Shown: positions 46,075-55,968 of the stretch, piece by piece
How positions within the stretch are numbered: the first letter of the stretch is position 1
How the letters are laid out: every line of letters starts with the position of its first letter
Assembly (NCBI RefSeq): GCF_003001675.1
Contig: NZ_PVYW01000006.1
Span: 124,001 to 188,000, forward strand
Origin: Cohnella sp. SGD-V74
Lineage (GTDB): Bacteria; Bacillota; Bacilli; Paenibacillales; Paenibacillaceae
Direction of reading: 5' to 3'
DNA: 64,000 nucleotides
Notes under the pieces: model-generated
The model's input: only the letters and a program-made list of their open reading frames with translations
Told to the model about the DNA's origin: nothing
Database searches by the model: none
Program-made: the position numbers and the translations under genes

Positions 46075-46971
46075 CTAGATTCGATTCTTCTTCGGATCGA
46101 GCCGATCCCGAAGCTTGTCGCCGAGCAGGTTGACCGACAGCACCAGCAGCGTAATCGCCAGTCCGGGGAACGTCGACATCCACCAGGCCACCGTCAAGTA
46201 GCCTCTTCCTTGCGAGAGCAGCGTCCCCCAGTCGGGAATTTCCTTAATGACGCCCAGACCGAGAAAGCTGAGCCCCGAGCCGACCAGAATGGAGGTGCCC
46301 AGACCGATCGTCGCCATGACGAGCAGCGGCGCCCAAGCGTTAGGCAGCACGTGACGGGCGAATATCCGCACGCGTCCGGCTCCGACGGATCGGGCGGCCG
46401 CGATGAACGGCCTGCCCTTGATGCTGATGATCTGACTGCGGAAGACGCGGGCATAGCCGGGAACCGCCGACAAGGCGACGGCCAGCACGATGTTGAACAG
46501 ACTCGGTCCCATCGCCGCCGCGACCGCCAGGGCGAACAGAATGCCGGGGATCGTCATCATAACCTCGATCAAACCCATGATGATCGTGTCGATGACGCCT
46601 CCCAGAAAACCTGCGATCGCTCCGATAGCCGCTCCGATCAGCCCTCCGACCAGCACGGAGGCGATGCCGATCAGCAGCGAGTCCCTCGTTCCGTGCACGA
46701 CGACGCTGAAGACGTCGCGGCCGTAATAATCGGTGCCGAACGGATGCGCGAGACTGGGCGACTGTATAATCGCGTCCACGTTCATCAGCGTCGGCGAATA
46801 CGGCGCGATCTGTCCGGGGAAGAGCGCGCACAGCACAATAAAAAAAATGACCAGCCCGGCTCCGTATACGAGCAAGGCGGAAAAGCGGATTCCCGATCGG
46901 ATGCGAACTCTCTCGCTTGCCGCCCGGCTCTCTCGCCAGGCGGGGGATTTGACCGCTACGGTATCTTCCAT
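46075..46971 (-). CDS. Oligopeptide ABC permease (DppC type)
   Basis: 298 residues, N-terminal helix then five more, with the OppC-type N-terminal extension and the EAA-like loop GYARVFRSQIISIKGRPFIAAA. HPFGTDYYGRDVFSVVVHG is the diagnostic DppC/OppC motif. It pairs with the DppB-type permease encoded upstream. GAGAGAGGAG precedes the ATG. Confidence 0.93.
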   Translation of the reverse strand: MEDTVAVKSPAWRESRAASERVRIRSGIRFSALLVYGAGLVIFFIVLCALFPGQIAPYSPTLMNVDAIIQSPSLAHPFGTDYYGRDVFSVVVHGTRDSLLIGIASVLVGGLIGAAIGAIAGFLGGVIDTIIMGLIEVMMTIPGILFALAVAAAMGPSLFNIVLAVALSAVPGYARVFRSQIISIKGRPFIAAARSVGAGRVRIFARHVLPNAWAPLLVMATIGLGTSILVGSGLSFLGLGVIKEIPDWGTLLSQGRGYLTVAWWMSTFPGLAITLLVLSVNLLGDKLRDRLDPKKNRI

Positions 46972-46989
46972 CCGGAACGCTCCTCTCTC

Positions 46990-47916
46990 TTATTGCAGCC
47001 TTCTGACCCGGGGATCGATCACGCGATAGGACAGATCCACGAGCAGGTTGATCAGGACGTACATGACCGCGGAGAAAAAGATCACTCCCTGAACGACGGG
47101 AATGTCCTTGGCCATCAGCGCATCCGAAATAATCCGGCCGATGCCCTGACGCGCGAATACCGTCTCGATAACGACGGTTCCGGCGAGCAGCTCCCCGCTG
47201 AGCACGCCGATCATCGTCAATGCGGGAATGAGCGCGTTGCGAAGGGCGTGCCTGTACATGACCAGCCGTTCGGACACGCCCTTCGCGCGCAGCGTGAGCA
47301 CGAACTGCTCGTTGATGACTTCCAGCATGCTGTTGCGCACGAGCCTGACGACGTATCCGGCTCCGACGATCCCGAGTCCGATGGCGGGGAGCACCAGCGT
47401 CTTCCAGCCGTCGGACCCCATCGCGGGAAACCAGCCGAGCGTAATCGAGAAGATCAGAATGAGCAGAATGCCCGACCAGAATGTCGGCATCGATATGCCG
47501 AACAAGCCGATCACCCTCGCCGCGCTGTCGATCCACCGGTCGCGGTGAATCGCTGACAGCACGCCCAGCCAGATGCCGACCATGGCTGCGAACAGACTGC
47601 TGGCCGCGGTCAGCGCGAGCGTCGCCGGAAGATGCTTGAGGATTTTCGGAAGAACCGGCTCGTCGTTCAGCAGCGACTTGCCGAAGTCTCCCCTTAGCAT
47701 GCTGCCGATATAGTCCGCGAACCGCGCGTAGAACGGGCGATCGAGGCCCAGTTCGGCGCGCAGGCTGGCAAGCGTCTCCTCGGACACGGTCGTCGGGTCG
47801 ACGATCGAACGAATCGGATCTCCGGGCAGCACGTAGACGATGGAGAATACGAGCACTAGAGAGCCGAAGATGACGAGCAGGGAGGTCAACAATCTTAATC
47901 CCGCCGTTCTGAGCAT
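46990..47916 (-). CDS. Oligopeptide ABC permease (DppB type)
   Basis: 308 residues with the DppB signature at both ends: LLVIFGSLVLVFSIVYVLPG near the N-terminus and the EAA region VRLVRNSMLEVINEQFVLTL. It forms the channel with the DppC-type protein. It follows the binding-protein gene after only 22 bp, with no hairpin between them, unlike the sugar systems in this window. Confidence 0.93.
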   Translation of the reverse strand: MLRTAGLRLLTSLLVIFGSLVLVFSIVYVLPGDPIRSIVDPTTVSEETLASLRAELGLDRPFYARFADYIGSMLRGDFGKSLLNDEPVLPKILKHLPATLALTAASSLFAAMVGIWLGVLSAIHRDRWIDSAARVIGLFGISMPTFWSGILLILIFSITLGWFPAMGSDGWKTLVLPAIGLGIVGAGYVVRLVRNSMLEVINEQFVLTLRAKGVSERLVMYRHALRNALIPALTMIGVLSGELLAGTVVIETVFARQGIGRIISDALMAKDIPVVQGVIFFSAVMYVLINLLVDLSYRVIDPRVRRLQ

Positions 47917-47938
47917 CCTCTATCTCCTCCCTCGCGCT

Positions 47939-49630
47939 TTATTTTCCAAGATACACGTCGTTGAACAGCGGATACGCCAAGCTGTCGAACTTCAACGCCT
48001 CGACCGTCTTCGAAGCGGCGACCGTATACGGGAAGACGTAGATCGGAATGATGACCGCGTCGCGGATAATGATCTGCTGGATCTGCTTGTAGATGTCCTC
48101 GCGCTTGGCCGGATCTTGTTCGACCAGTCCCGCATCGAGCAGCGCGTCCACTTCGGCGTTGGCGTAGCCGGGGAGGTTCTGGGAGGCTGCGATCGACTTG
48201 GCGCCGGAATGATAGAAGTTGCGCAGCGCCTCCGGGTCGGAGTTGACCTGGCTGTTGCCGTAAATGTCGTAATTACCCTGCTCGAAAATGACGGTGCGGA
48301 AATCCTGCGTAATCTCGACTTCGACGGCGATGCCGACTTGCTTGAGCTGCTGCTGGACGATGGCCGCGATGTCGTTCCTCTTCTCCCGGTTGGGCGAACC
48401 GTCCACGTACCGCAGCGTCAGCTTCTTGCCGTCCTTGGCGCGAATGCCGTCGTCGCCCTTCAGCCAGCCCAGCTCGTCGAACAGGGCGTTGGCTTTGTTC
48501 TGATCGAACTTGTTGGCGTTCTCCAGCGACGCGTCGTAGCCGAGCGTGCCGGGAGTGAGCGGAGACCAGGCTTGGTCGTACGTTCCCAAGTACAGCGTCT
48601 TGACGATCGACCCGACGTCGATCGCGGCCTGCAGCGCTTGGCGCAGCTTCGTATCGCCCCAAGGCTCTCTCTTCTGGTTGATGAACAGCGTGAAGGGCAA
48701 GCCCTGCGTATTGGATTTGAAAATTTGCAGCTTGGCGTCGTTGGCCAGCGAGGCGATATTTTGCGGCGGCACCGTCTCTCCGGCCAAAATCTGACCGCTC
48801 TGAACGCTGCCGATGCGGGTCGCTTCCTCGGGCACGATTTTGAATGCGATCTTGTCGAGGTAAGGCGCGCCCGTATTGTCCACGAGCGAGTCCGGCCCCC
48901 AGTTATAGTCGGGATTGCGCTCTACGACGATCTGCGAGTTTTCCTCCCAGCTGACGAACTTGAACGGGCCCGAGCCGACCGGATTTTTGGTCAACTGATC
49001 GCCGTACTTCTCGGCGGCCGTCGGAGAGACGATGCTGACGAGCGCCTGGCTGAGATTGCCGAGGAAAGCGCTGGACGGCGTCTTCAAATTCAGCTTCACC
49101 GTATATTCGTCGAGAACTTCGGCCGATTCGTACGGGTAGATGAGGGATTGCGAGTTGGCCGCCTTCGTCTCCGGGTTCAAAATCCGGTCGTAGTTGTATT
49201 TCACCGCCTCGGCGTTAAACGGAGTGCCGTCGTGGAACTTCACGTCCTGGCGCAGCTTGAACGTGTAGCTCTTGCCGTCCGGCGACGCTTCCCACTCGGT
49301 GGCGAGCCAGGGATGAATCGAGCCGTCCGGCGCTTGGGCGACAAGGCTGTCGTGAATCGTCCGGATGACGCGAACGGCTACCGCGTATCCGCTGCGATGA
49401 GGGTCGAGCTGGTCCGGCGAAGTGGCCAGCGCATAGCTCAATTCCCCTCCCTGAGGCGTATTGCCGCTTTCGGCCGATGGAGAGGCCGACGATACGGCGG
49501 CCGCCGGAGACGCGCCCCCTGCCGCGCTTGACTCCCCCGAAGACGGCTTCTGAGCGCAGCCGGCCAGCGCGATGGCGAAGATCAGCGCCAGGACGGGCAA
49601 CGAGCGAACGATTTTGCGTTTGTTGGACAT
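47939..49630 (-). CDS. Peptide-binding lipoprotein (family 5)
   Basis: 563 residues from the ATG at 49630 behind GGGAGAAG. The signal peptide ends with lipobox IALAGC, then a Ser/Ala-rich linker. The family 5 (DppA/OppA/NikA) core is clear: GGELSYALATSPDQLDPH, KSYTFKLRQDVKFHDGTPFN, and NREKRNDIAAIVQQQLKQVG. It feeds oligopeptides or a related small molecule such as a glutathione- or nickel-type ligand to the DppBC channel. First gene of a six-gene operon that ends with two SDR genes; the link between transport and the SDRs is not known. Confidence 0.92.
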   Translation of the reverse strand: MSNKRKIVRSLPVLALIFAIALAGCAQKPSSGESSAAGGASPAAAVSSASPSAESGNTPQGGELSYALATSPDQLDPHRSGYAVAVRVIRTIHDSLVAQAPDGSIHPWLATEWEASPDGKSYTFKLRQDVKFHDGTPFNAEAVKYNYDRILNPETKAANSQSLIYPYESAEVLDEYTVKLNLKTPSSAFLGNLSQALVSIVSPTAAEKYGDQLTKNPVGSGPFKFVSWEENSQIVVERNPDYNWGPDSLVDNTGAPYLDKIAFKIVPEEATRIGSVQSGQILAGETVPPQNIASLANDAKLQIFKSNTQGLPFTLFINQKREPWGDTKLRQALQAAIDVGSIVKTLYLGTYDQAWSPLTPGTLGYDASLENANKFDQNKANALFDELGWLKGDDGIRAKDGKKLTLRYVDGSPNREKRNDIAAIVQQQLKQVGIAVEVEITQDFRTVIFEQGNYDIYGNSQVNSDPEALRNFYHSGAKSIAASQNLPGYANAEVDALLDAGLVEQDPAKREDIYKQIQQIIIRDAVIIPIYVFPYTVAASKTVEALKFDSLAYPLFNDVYLGK

Positions 49631-49722
49631 TAGAATCACTTCTCCCTGTTTAGATATCGAGGCTTATACAGTTCGCAACCCCAATTTTCATTATTCTCAT
49701 TGGTTTACATGGTTTTGACTTG

Positions 49723-49779
49723 GAAATAATCTATCACCTTTGCTCCCGATTGGCAACGAAATGGATAATAGATTATTTC
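49723..49779. promoter_or_regulatory. Inverted repeats between the peptide operon and the MFS gene
   Basis: GAAATAATCTAT (49723-49734) and ATAGATTATTTC (49768-49779) form a perfect 12-bp inverted repeat. A smaller palindrome, ATGGATA with TATCCAT (49761-49786), overlaps its right arm. They lie in the AT-rich 300-bp divergent intergenic region (49631-49933) and could be operators for one or both genes. No convincing promoter pair was found. Confidence 0.4.
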
Positions 49780-49933
49780 TATCCATTCATAGCATTTTTT
49801 TAATATCCGCTCATTTCCCGAATCGCAAGCAGAAATTTGCTATCGCTTTATTGCATTTTTCTATTATTCAACGATCGGACCGTTCCCCTATGATGATCTA
49901 AAACGGAGGCCGCGAAACGGGGAGGAAAGCCTG

Positions 49934-51184
49934 TTGCAGCACTGGAAACGCAATCTGTACATCCTATGGCTCGGTCTGTTCATCAATCATATGGCTTATA
50001 CGCTCTCGGTTCCGTTCTTCCCGCTGTTCCTGCACCAGGACTTGGGACTCACCAGCGGATTGGAGGCGTGGGCGGGCGTCTCGATCTCGATCAGCTTCCT
50101 GATCAGCGGATTGTGCGCGCCCTTCTGGGGATCGCTGGCCGACAAATACGGCAGCAAACCGATGCTCGTTCGTTCCGGAGTCGGGTTGGCTGCGGCCCAT
50201 CTGGCCAATTATTTCGTATACGATCTGTTTACGTTCATTCTTGTGCGGATTTTCCAAGGGTTGATGGCCGGCTTCAGTCCCGCTTCGGTCACTTTGGTCG
50301 GCACCAATACGCCAGACAAGCACGTCGGCTACGCACTCGGGGTCATCTCCACGTCGACCGCCGCGGGAGGCATTATCGGTCCGCTTGCCGGCGGTATTCT
50401 GAGTCAATGGGTCGGACTGCGGGGTTGCTTCATCGCCTCGGGCGTCATTACGCTGATCTCGGCCGTCATCGTGCTCGGCGTCAAGGAAGTCCGCGAGAAG
50501 AGGAGCGGAGCCCGTCCGAGCGTGCTGCAGGACCTGAAGCGGGCCGCCGCGACTCCCCGGCTGCTTCGCATTTACGGGCTGATCTTGGTCGTGTCGGTCT
50601 CGGTCCTTGTGCTGGAGCCGCTGCTGACGATATTCGTCGTGCAGTTGGGAGCCGACGAGAGCAACGCCATGCTCAGTGCGGGAATCGTCTTCTCGGCGGT
50701 CGGTGTGGCGACGGTGTTAACGGGTTCGCGCTGGGGGCGGATCGGCGGAAAAATCGGCTATGGGAAAACGCTGATCATCGGACTGATCGGCGGCGGGCTC
50801 GGCAATCTGCTTCAGGCGGTTGTATCCCATCTGGCCGGCTTCGCCATGCTGCGCTTCGGCTACGGGCTGTTCTTCGCCGCCGTCTATCCCGCGCTGAACG
50901 CGCTGATCGTTCAGCACGCGGACGCCGACTTTCGCGGCAGAGCCGTCAGCCTGAGCCAGACCGCCAGTCAGCTCGGCATCGTCATCGGGCCGCTGCTCGG
51001 CGGCTTCCTCGGGGGATGGATCGGGATTCCGCTCGTTTTCCTTCTTACCGGCATCGCGCTGCTGGGTTCGGCGTGGTATGTCCAAGCCAGCGGCTTCGAC
51101 CGGCCGCAAATCGCCCGAGCCCGACAGGAGAACCGGGAGACCTTGTCGAACATTGTAAAAAACGATTCGTCCGGCCCATCCTGA
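49934..51184 (+). CDS. Major facilitator superfamily drug-type exporter
   Basis: 416 residues with twelve predicted helices. The MFS motif between helices 2 and 3 is GSLADKYGSKPMLVRSGVG, and GVISTSTAAGGIIGPLAGG marks helix 5, as in the 12-helix multidrug exporters. The substrate is unknown. The start is TTG at 49934 behind GGGGAGGAAAG. The next gene begins 18 bp after its stop codon, so it may share a transcript with the membrane AraC regulator. Confidence 0.9.
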   Translation: MQHWKRNLYILWLGLFINHMAYTLSVPFFPLFLHQDLGLTSGLEAWAGVSISISFLISGLCAPFWGSLADKYGSKPMLVRSGVGLAAAHLANYFVYDLFTFILVRIFQGLMAGFSPASVTLVGTNTPDKHVGYALGVISTSTAAGGIIGPLAGGILSQWVGLRGCFIASGVITLISAVIVLGVKEVREKRSGARPSVLQDLKRAAATPRLLRIYGLILVVSVSVLVLEPLLTIFVVQLGADESNAMLSAGIVFSAVGVATVLTGSRWGRIGGKIGYGKTLIIGLIGGGLGNLLQAVVSHLAGFAMLRFGYGLFFAAVYPALNALIVQHADADFRGRAVSLSQTASQLGIVIGPLLGGFLGGWIGIPLVFLLTGIALLGSAWYVQASGFDRPQIARARQENRETLSNIVKNDSSGPS

Positions 51185-51202
51185 AGGAGGATCAATTTTT
51201 AC

Positions 51203-53551
51203 ATGTGGAAGAGGTTCCTGCTCCGGAGAAGGAGCGTTATCCTGACCTGGCTGTTGTCCTATCTGGCCATCCTGTTCGTCCCTCTTCTCATCAGCAGCTT
51301 CGTCTATTCCCGATCCCAGGAGCTGCTCAAGAGCGAGATCCACCATGCGAACAACGTCCTGCTGCAGGAAGTCCGCGAAGTCATCGACAACCAGGTCGAC
51401 AGCGTAAAGCGGTTGACGACGGAGCTGATCTGGAACGTGCGGCTTCGGGCCTTTATGTACTCCAGCCTCTACTCGACCCCGGCAAGCCTGGACGGAGAGC
51501 TGTACAATCTGCATATCGCGGCGAAGGACTTGGCCATCTACCGAACCTTGTATCCTTCCATCCGAACGTATTACGTCTATTGGAAAAACATGGACCTTAT
51601 TTTCGAACCGGGCATCTACCGCGACCATAAGCTTGCTTACGAGACGATCCACGAGAACGACGCCATCTCCTACGAGATCTGGCTGAACCTGCTGCAGCGC
51701 AAAAACGCGGGAGGCTTCATCAAGCTGGCCAGCAAGGACGCCAAGCCCAGCACGCTGGCTTACATTCAATCCTTTCCCGGCGAACGGCTGGAGAGCTCTC
51801 CCGGCACGTCGGTCGTCCTCCTCGATACGACGAAATTAATGGAGACGATTCGCAACGTTCAAGCCTTCAGCGAAGGCCAGGTGCTCGTCCTGAATCCGGA
51901 AAAGCAAGTGCTGGTCTCGACGGACAGCACCCAGCAGCCGCTTTATCTGTCCAACATCGCCTTCGAAGGACAGAGCGGCTCCGCGTTCGAGGAATACAAG
52001 GGCGAGCCGTCGGAGTTCATGTACATCAAGTCGAGCAACTCGGAGCTGATCTACGCCACCGTCGTCCCGAGCACCCTGGTCTGGCAGAAAACCGACTCGC
52101 TGCGCAGCATCATGTATATCGGCATGCTGATCAGCATCGTCGGAGGCCTTATTTTGTCGGCCTTGTTCCTGCTGCGGAACTACAGCCCGATTCAGCGGCT
52201 GCTCCGTCTGCTCCAGACGGTCGAGAAAAAGGAAGCGGCTCCCGTCGGGGACGAGTTCCACCGGATTCAGCAAGCGATCTCGGATACGCTGGACGAGAAA
52301 GGCCGGATTTATTCGCGAATGAAGCAGCAGTCCTCCATGCTTCGTTCGAATATGCTGACCCGCATGCTGAAAGGACGAATGGACAACCGGCTCGCGCTCG
52401 ACGAGTCGCTGACCGCCTTCGACGTCCATTTTCGCTCGGAGAGGTTCGCCGTTATTCTGTTTTACGTCGACGACGAACGCTTCTTCGAGCATATCGACGC
52501 CGTATCGGTCCGGGACAAGACGCGCCTGCTCGAATTCATCGTCGCCAACGTCGTCGAGGATTTGGCCGGCGAGAAGCATCAGGGCTTCGCCTGCGAGATC
52601 GACGACAACATCGCGTGCCTGATCAATCTGACCGACGGTCCGCACGAAGGGCTGCGCGAGGATCTGCGGGAGATCGCCCTTCGGGCGTCCCGTTTTCTGG
52701 AGGAGAAATTCCGCATCGACACCCTCGTCTCCCTGAGCGGCATCAAGTCGTCCCGTCAGGAGATCGCCGAGGCTTATCGGGAAGCGGTGGACGCCATGGA
52801 ATACCGGATCGTCGTCGGCGACCAGGACGTGTCCGATTACGACGAACTGCGGCGGGAAGAAGCGCTCGCTCCCCCGTCCGACTACTACTACCCGATTCAA
52901 GTCGAGCAGCAGCTGATCAATCTGATCAAAGCCGGGGAAGCCGACGGAGCCGAGGAAATCGTGCGGGGCCTGCTGTCCCGAAGCCGGGAACGCGCCTCCC
53001 TGTCCGTGGAATGGGTCAAATGCCTGATGCACGATCTCGTCGGCACCCTCCTCAAGGCCGTCGGAGAGATCGGAGGCCCCGTGGACGGCTTGGCCGCCCG
53101 CATCGCGCAGCTCGTCAACTGCGAGTCGAGCCAGGAGATGGAAATCCAGCTCGCGGCGGCGGTCAGGGAGACTTGCGAATTCGCGCTGAGCAGGCAGAGG
53201 GAGAACACCAGCTCCTCCCGCAACCAGGCGATGATGGAGCGCAGCCAGGACATTCTGGCCTTCATCTCGGCCAATTACCGGGAAGCGAACCTGAACATCT
53301 CCATGATCGGAGAGCGCTTCGGAATGACGCCGACCTACTTGTCGAAGCTGTTCAAGGATCAGACCGGGCAAGGGCTGCTCGATACGATCAACCGCCTTCG
53401 CATCGAGGAGGCCAAGACGCTGCTGCGAGGCACCAAAGAGAGCATCAAATCGGTCTCGTCCCAAGTCGGCTTCCACGATATCAACACATTTATCCGCACG
53501 TTCAAGAAATACGAAGGCATTACCCCGGGACAATTTCAGAAGCTGGGTTAA
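51203..53551 (+). CDS. Membrane-anchored AraC-type regulator
   Basis: 782 residues. A transmembrane segment at about 12-34, an extracellular sensor region, a second segment at about 305-327 and a HAMP-like linker are followed by a long cytoplasmic region. The C-terminal AraC double helix-turn-helix reads GERFGMTPTYLSKLFKDQTG and SSQVGFHDINTFIRTFKKYEG. It is the complete counterpart of the truncated gene at 1-2031. AAGGAGG lies before the ATG. The likely target is the LplABC-type operon starting at 54059, in the same direction, separated by hairpin E2. Confidence 0.9.
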   Translation: MWKRFLLRRRSVILTWLLSYLAILFVPLLISSFVYSRSQELLKSEIHHANNVLLQEVREVIDNQVDSVKRLTTELIWNVRLRAFMYSSLYSTPASLDGELYNLHIAAKDLAIYRTLYPSIRTYYVYWKNMDLIFEPGIYRDHKLAYETIHENDAISYEIWLNLLQRKNAGGFIKLASKDAKPSTLAYIQSFPGERLESSPGTSVVLLDTTKLMETIRNVQAFSEGQVLVLNPEKQVLVSTDSTQQPLYLSNIAFEGQSGSAFEEYKGEPSEFMYIKSSNSELIYATVVPSTLVWQKTDSLRSIMYIGMLISIVGGLILSALFLLRNYSPIQRLLRLLQTVEKKEAAPVGDEFHRIQQAISDTLDEKGRIYSRMKQQSSMLRSNMLTRMLKGRMDNRLALDESLTAFDVHFRSERFAVILFYVDDERFFEHIDAVSVRDKTRLLEFIVANVVEDLAGEKHQGFACEIDDNIACLINLTDGPHEGLREDLREIALRASRFLEEKFRIDTLVSLSGIKSSRQEIAEAYREAVDAMEYRIVVGDQDVSDYDELRREEALAPPSDYYYPIQVEQQLINLIKAGEADGAEEIVRGLLSRSRERASLSVEWVKCLMHDLVGTLLKAVGEIGGPVDGLAARIAQLVNCESSQEMEIQLAAAVRETCEFALSRQRENTSSSRNQAMMERSQDILAFISANYREANLNISMIGERFGMTPTYLSKLFKDQTGQGLLDTINRLRIEEAKTLLRGTKESIKSVSSQVGFHDINTFIRTFKKYEGITPGQFQKLG

Positions 53552-53553
53552 GG

Positions 53554-53775
53554 AAGAGGCTGTCCCATAAGCCAACCAAGTTGCTGTGAAAGATAATCGA
53601 TGATAAAGGTGCAAGGGGTATGTACCTCCTTCCGATGCTATACGCTTCTGAAACCTGAATGGGTAAACCCGTGATAAGGTGGTTTCAGAAGCGTAGGAGG
53701 CATTCTCCAGGAGGTACATACCCCTTCTTTGTCTATCGATCAGCTCAAGCAACTCTGCTTATGGGACAGCCTCTT
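53554..53775 (-). repeat. Long covarying hairpin element, copy E2 (reverse orientation)
   Basis: 222 bp. The outer arms are GAGGCTGTCCCATAAG and CTTATGGGACAGCCTC, a perfect 16-bp pair. The middle arms are GGGGTATGTACCTCC (53615-53629) and GGAGGTACATACCCC (53710-53724). The inner stem pairs TACGCTTCTGAAACC with GGTTTCAGAAGCGTA. Its loop is the reverse complement of the E1 loop, so this copy is inverted. It begins 2 bp after the stop codon of the regulator gene. Confidence 0.85.
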
Positions 53776-54058
53776 TTGCGGTCGAAAAGGGCGATTTTCG
53801 GGAAATTGCCGATGCCGATTGCGATTTCGTCGATGCCGGAAGAGATTTGGACGATGCCGCTTGGCATGTTGACGATTCCCTCGGGGGAGCCTTTCGGAGC
53901 ATAATCGATAACGAGGCGCCTCACCGCTTTCAGGCATCGCGAAGCAGCCGCCCGGCGCGGATGCAGCGTTCGCGACAGGCCGCATATCGCATCATGCCTA
54001 TCGCATCCTAATGCATACCGATTAAGTTCAAGACGACGATACGGGAGGGTATACCAAG
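53776..54058. other. Gene-free region before the LplA gene
   Basis: It contains a run of GATGCCG-like near repeats (53805-53875) and AT-poor sequence, then a GGGAGGG ribosome binding site at the end. No consensus promoter, gene or hairpin was recognised; the promoter of the binding-protein gene must be here or upstream of E2. Confidence 0.5.
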
Positions 54059-55705
54059 ATGAAGTTCCAAACTTCGAGAACGTCCAAAGCCGCAGCGCTC
54101 ACGCTGACCGCGGCCATGCTGGTCTTCGCCGCAGCGGGCTGCTCCAGCGGCGGCAACGGCAAGGAAGCGGCATCGCCGTCCGCCTCCGCGCCCGCCGCAA
54201 GCTCCGGCGCTCCTTCGCAGGAAGGCGCGGAAATCTCCTATCCATTACAGACAGACAAGACGCTGACCTACTGGGCCGAGTACAACACGACCAAGTCGAC
54301 CATCGACGAGGTTCCCTTCTTCCAGGAGTGGCAGAAACGCACGGGCGTGCCGCTGAAGTTCATCAGTCCGCCGACGGGACAATCCAAGGATGCGCTCAAC
54401 ATCCTGCTGGCTTCCGGAGATTTGCCGGACATGATCGAGTTCGACTGGTTCAACTTCCCGGGCGGCCCCGAGAAGGCGATCGCCGACGGATACATCCTGC
54501 GGCTGAACGACGTCATCGACCAATACGCCCCGAACCTCAAGAAGTTTTTGCAGGAGCATCCCGATATCGACAAAATGCTGAAGACGGACAACGGCAGCTA
54601 CTACACGTTCCCGTTCCTGCGCGGAGATCCGATGCTGCAGGTGTACCAGGGACCGATCGTGCGCGGCGACTGGCTGAAGGAGCTGAACCTTCCGGTGCCC
54701 GAGACGATCGAAGAGTGGCATACGACGCTTCTGGCGTTCAAGGAAAAGAAAGGCGCGGTCAGCCCGCTGTCCTACATTTTCTCGGGAGAGTTTCTGAATA
54801 ACGGAGCGTTCATCGGCGCGTTCGATACGACCCGCGGCTGGTTCCAGGAGGACGGCCAGGTTCGCTTCGGTCCGATGCAGCCCGGCTACAAGGAGTTTCT
54901 GAGCACGTTCCGCCAGTGGTATACGGAAGGGCTGCTCGACAAGAACATCGCCAACGTGGACGGCAAGGCGCTGGACGCGAACATTACGTCCGGAGCGACC
55001 GGCGCAACCGTGGCGAATTCGGGCGGCGGTATCGGCAAATGGACTCCGCTGCTGCTCGAGAAGGAACCGGACTCCGAGCTCATCGCCGCGCCGTATCCGG
55101 TGCTCAACAAGGGCGACGCGCCTAAATTCGGCCAGAAGGACCCGCAGTTCTCGAACAACGGCAACGTCGCCATCACGTCGAGCTCCCAGAATGTTGAACT
55201 GGCCGCCCGTCTGCTGGATTACGGCTATGGCGAAGAAGGACATATGTACTTCAACTTCGGGCAGGAAGGCGTCAGCTACGAGATGAAGGACGGCGCTCCC
55301 GTCTATACGGACTTGCTGATGAACAACCCGGAGAAGCTGTCCCCGTCCCAAGCGATGTCCCTGTACATTCGCGCGAACTTCGCCGGGCCGTTCGTTCAGG
55401 ACAAACGGTACATTACGCAATATTTGGCGCTGCCGCAGCAGAAGCAGGCGCTCGAAGTATGGTCCAAGACCGACATCGACAAATACAAGGTGCCGCCGGT
55501 CACACCGACTCCGGAGGAAGCTTCCGAGCTGGCGCAAATCATGAACGACGTGAACACGCTCGTCGACGAGATGACGCTCAAGATCATTTTGGGCAACGAG
55601 CCGATCGACGCTTACGAGGGCTACCTGGACAAGCTGAAGTCGCTCAAGATCGACCGCGCCATCGAAATCCAGCAAACCGCGCTGGACCGGTACTACAATC
55701 GCTAA
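54059..55705 (+). CDS. LplA-type sugar-binding lipoprotein
   Basis: 548 residues, the LplA length. The signal peptide ends with lipobox AAAGC, followed by a Ser/Ala/Pro linker. The core shows QTDKTLTYWAEYNTTKS, PDMIEFDWFNFPGGPEKAI and GYGEEGHMYFNFGQEGVSYE, typical of binding proteins for complex oligosaccharides in Paenibacillaceae. It is followed by hairpin E3 and then two permease genes. The substrate is not known. Confidence 0.92.
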   Translation: MKFQTSRTSKAAALTLTAAMLVFAAAGCSSGGNGKEAASPSASAPAASSGAPSQEGAEISYPLQTDKTLTYWAEYNTTKSTIDEVPFFQEWQKRTGVPLKFISPPTGQSKDALNILLASGDLPDMIEFDWFNFPGGPEKAIADGYILRLNDVIDQYAPNLKKFLQEHPDIDKMLKTDNGSYYTFPFLRGDPMLQVYQGPIVRGDWLKELNLPVPETIEEWHTTLLAFKEKKGAVSPLSYIFSGEFLNNGAFIGAFDTTRGWFQEDGQVRFGPMQPGYKEFLSTFRQWYTEGLLDKNIANVDGKALDANITSGATGATVANSGGGIGKWTPLLLEKEPDSELIAAPYPVLNKGDAPKFGQKDPQFSNNGNVAITSSSQNVELAARLLDYGYGEEGHMYFNFGQEGVSYEMKDGAPVYTDLLMNNPEKLSPSQAMSLYIRANFAGPFVQDKRYITQYLALPQQKQALEVWSKTDIDKYKVPPVTPTPEEASELAQIMNDVNTLVDEMTLKIILGNEPIDAYEGYLDKLKSLKIDRAIEIQQTALDRYYNR

Positions 55706-55723
55706 AAACGGGTTCGCGAACGC

Positions 55724-55947
55724 GGTCTGTCTCATAAGTCGGGGCGACCAAAATGATCCATAAAAAGAATGGGGATATATCTCCTGTAGAGCGAAGCGCC
55801 TGCCTCATACGGTCATGAAATTACCCTGTTACGGGTTAATCCATTCCTAATTTCATGACCGTATCAGCAGCGTAAGGAGATATATCCCCATGGTAATACG
55901 TGGATCATTTTATAAGGTTGGCTCCCTAATAACTTATCGGACAGACC
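55724..55947 (+). repeat. Long covarying hairpin element, copy E3
   Basis: 224 bp. Outer arms GGTCTGTCTCATAAGT (55724-55739) and ACTTATCGGACAGACC (55932-55947); a further pair ATGATCCA/TGGATCAT; middle arms GGGGATATATCTCC (55771-55784) and GGAGATATATCCCC (55876-55889); inner stem CATACGGTCATGAAATTA with TAATTTCATGACCGTAT. The loop core CGGGTTAATCCATTC matches E1 and E4. A 10-12 base insertion follows the left middle arm. It lies between the binding-protein stop and the first permease gene. Confidence 0.88.
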
Positions 55948-55968
55948 CTTCGGCCAGGAAGGTGAAGC

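Noticed and set aside
45106-47556. 816-codon plus-strand frame
   Set aside because: It is antisense to the ABC ATPase and permease genes and has the Arg/Gln/His/Asp-rich composition of a shadow frame.
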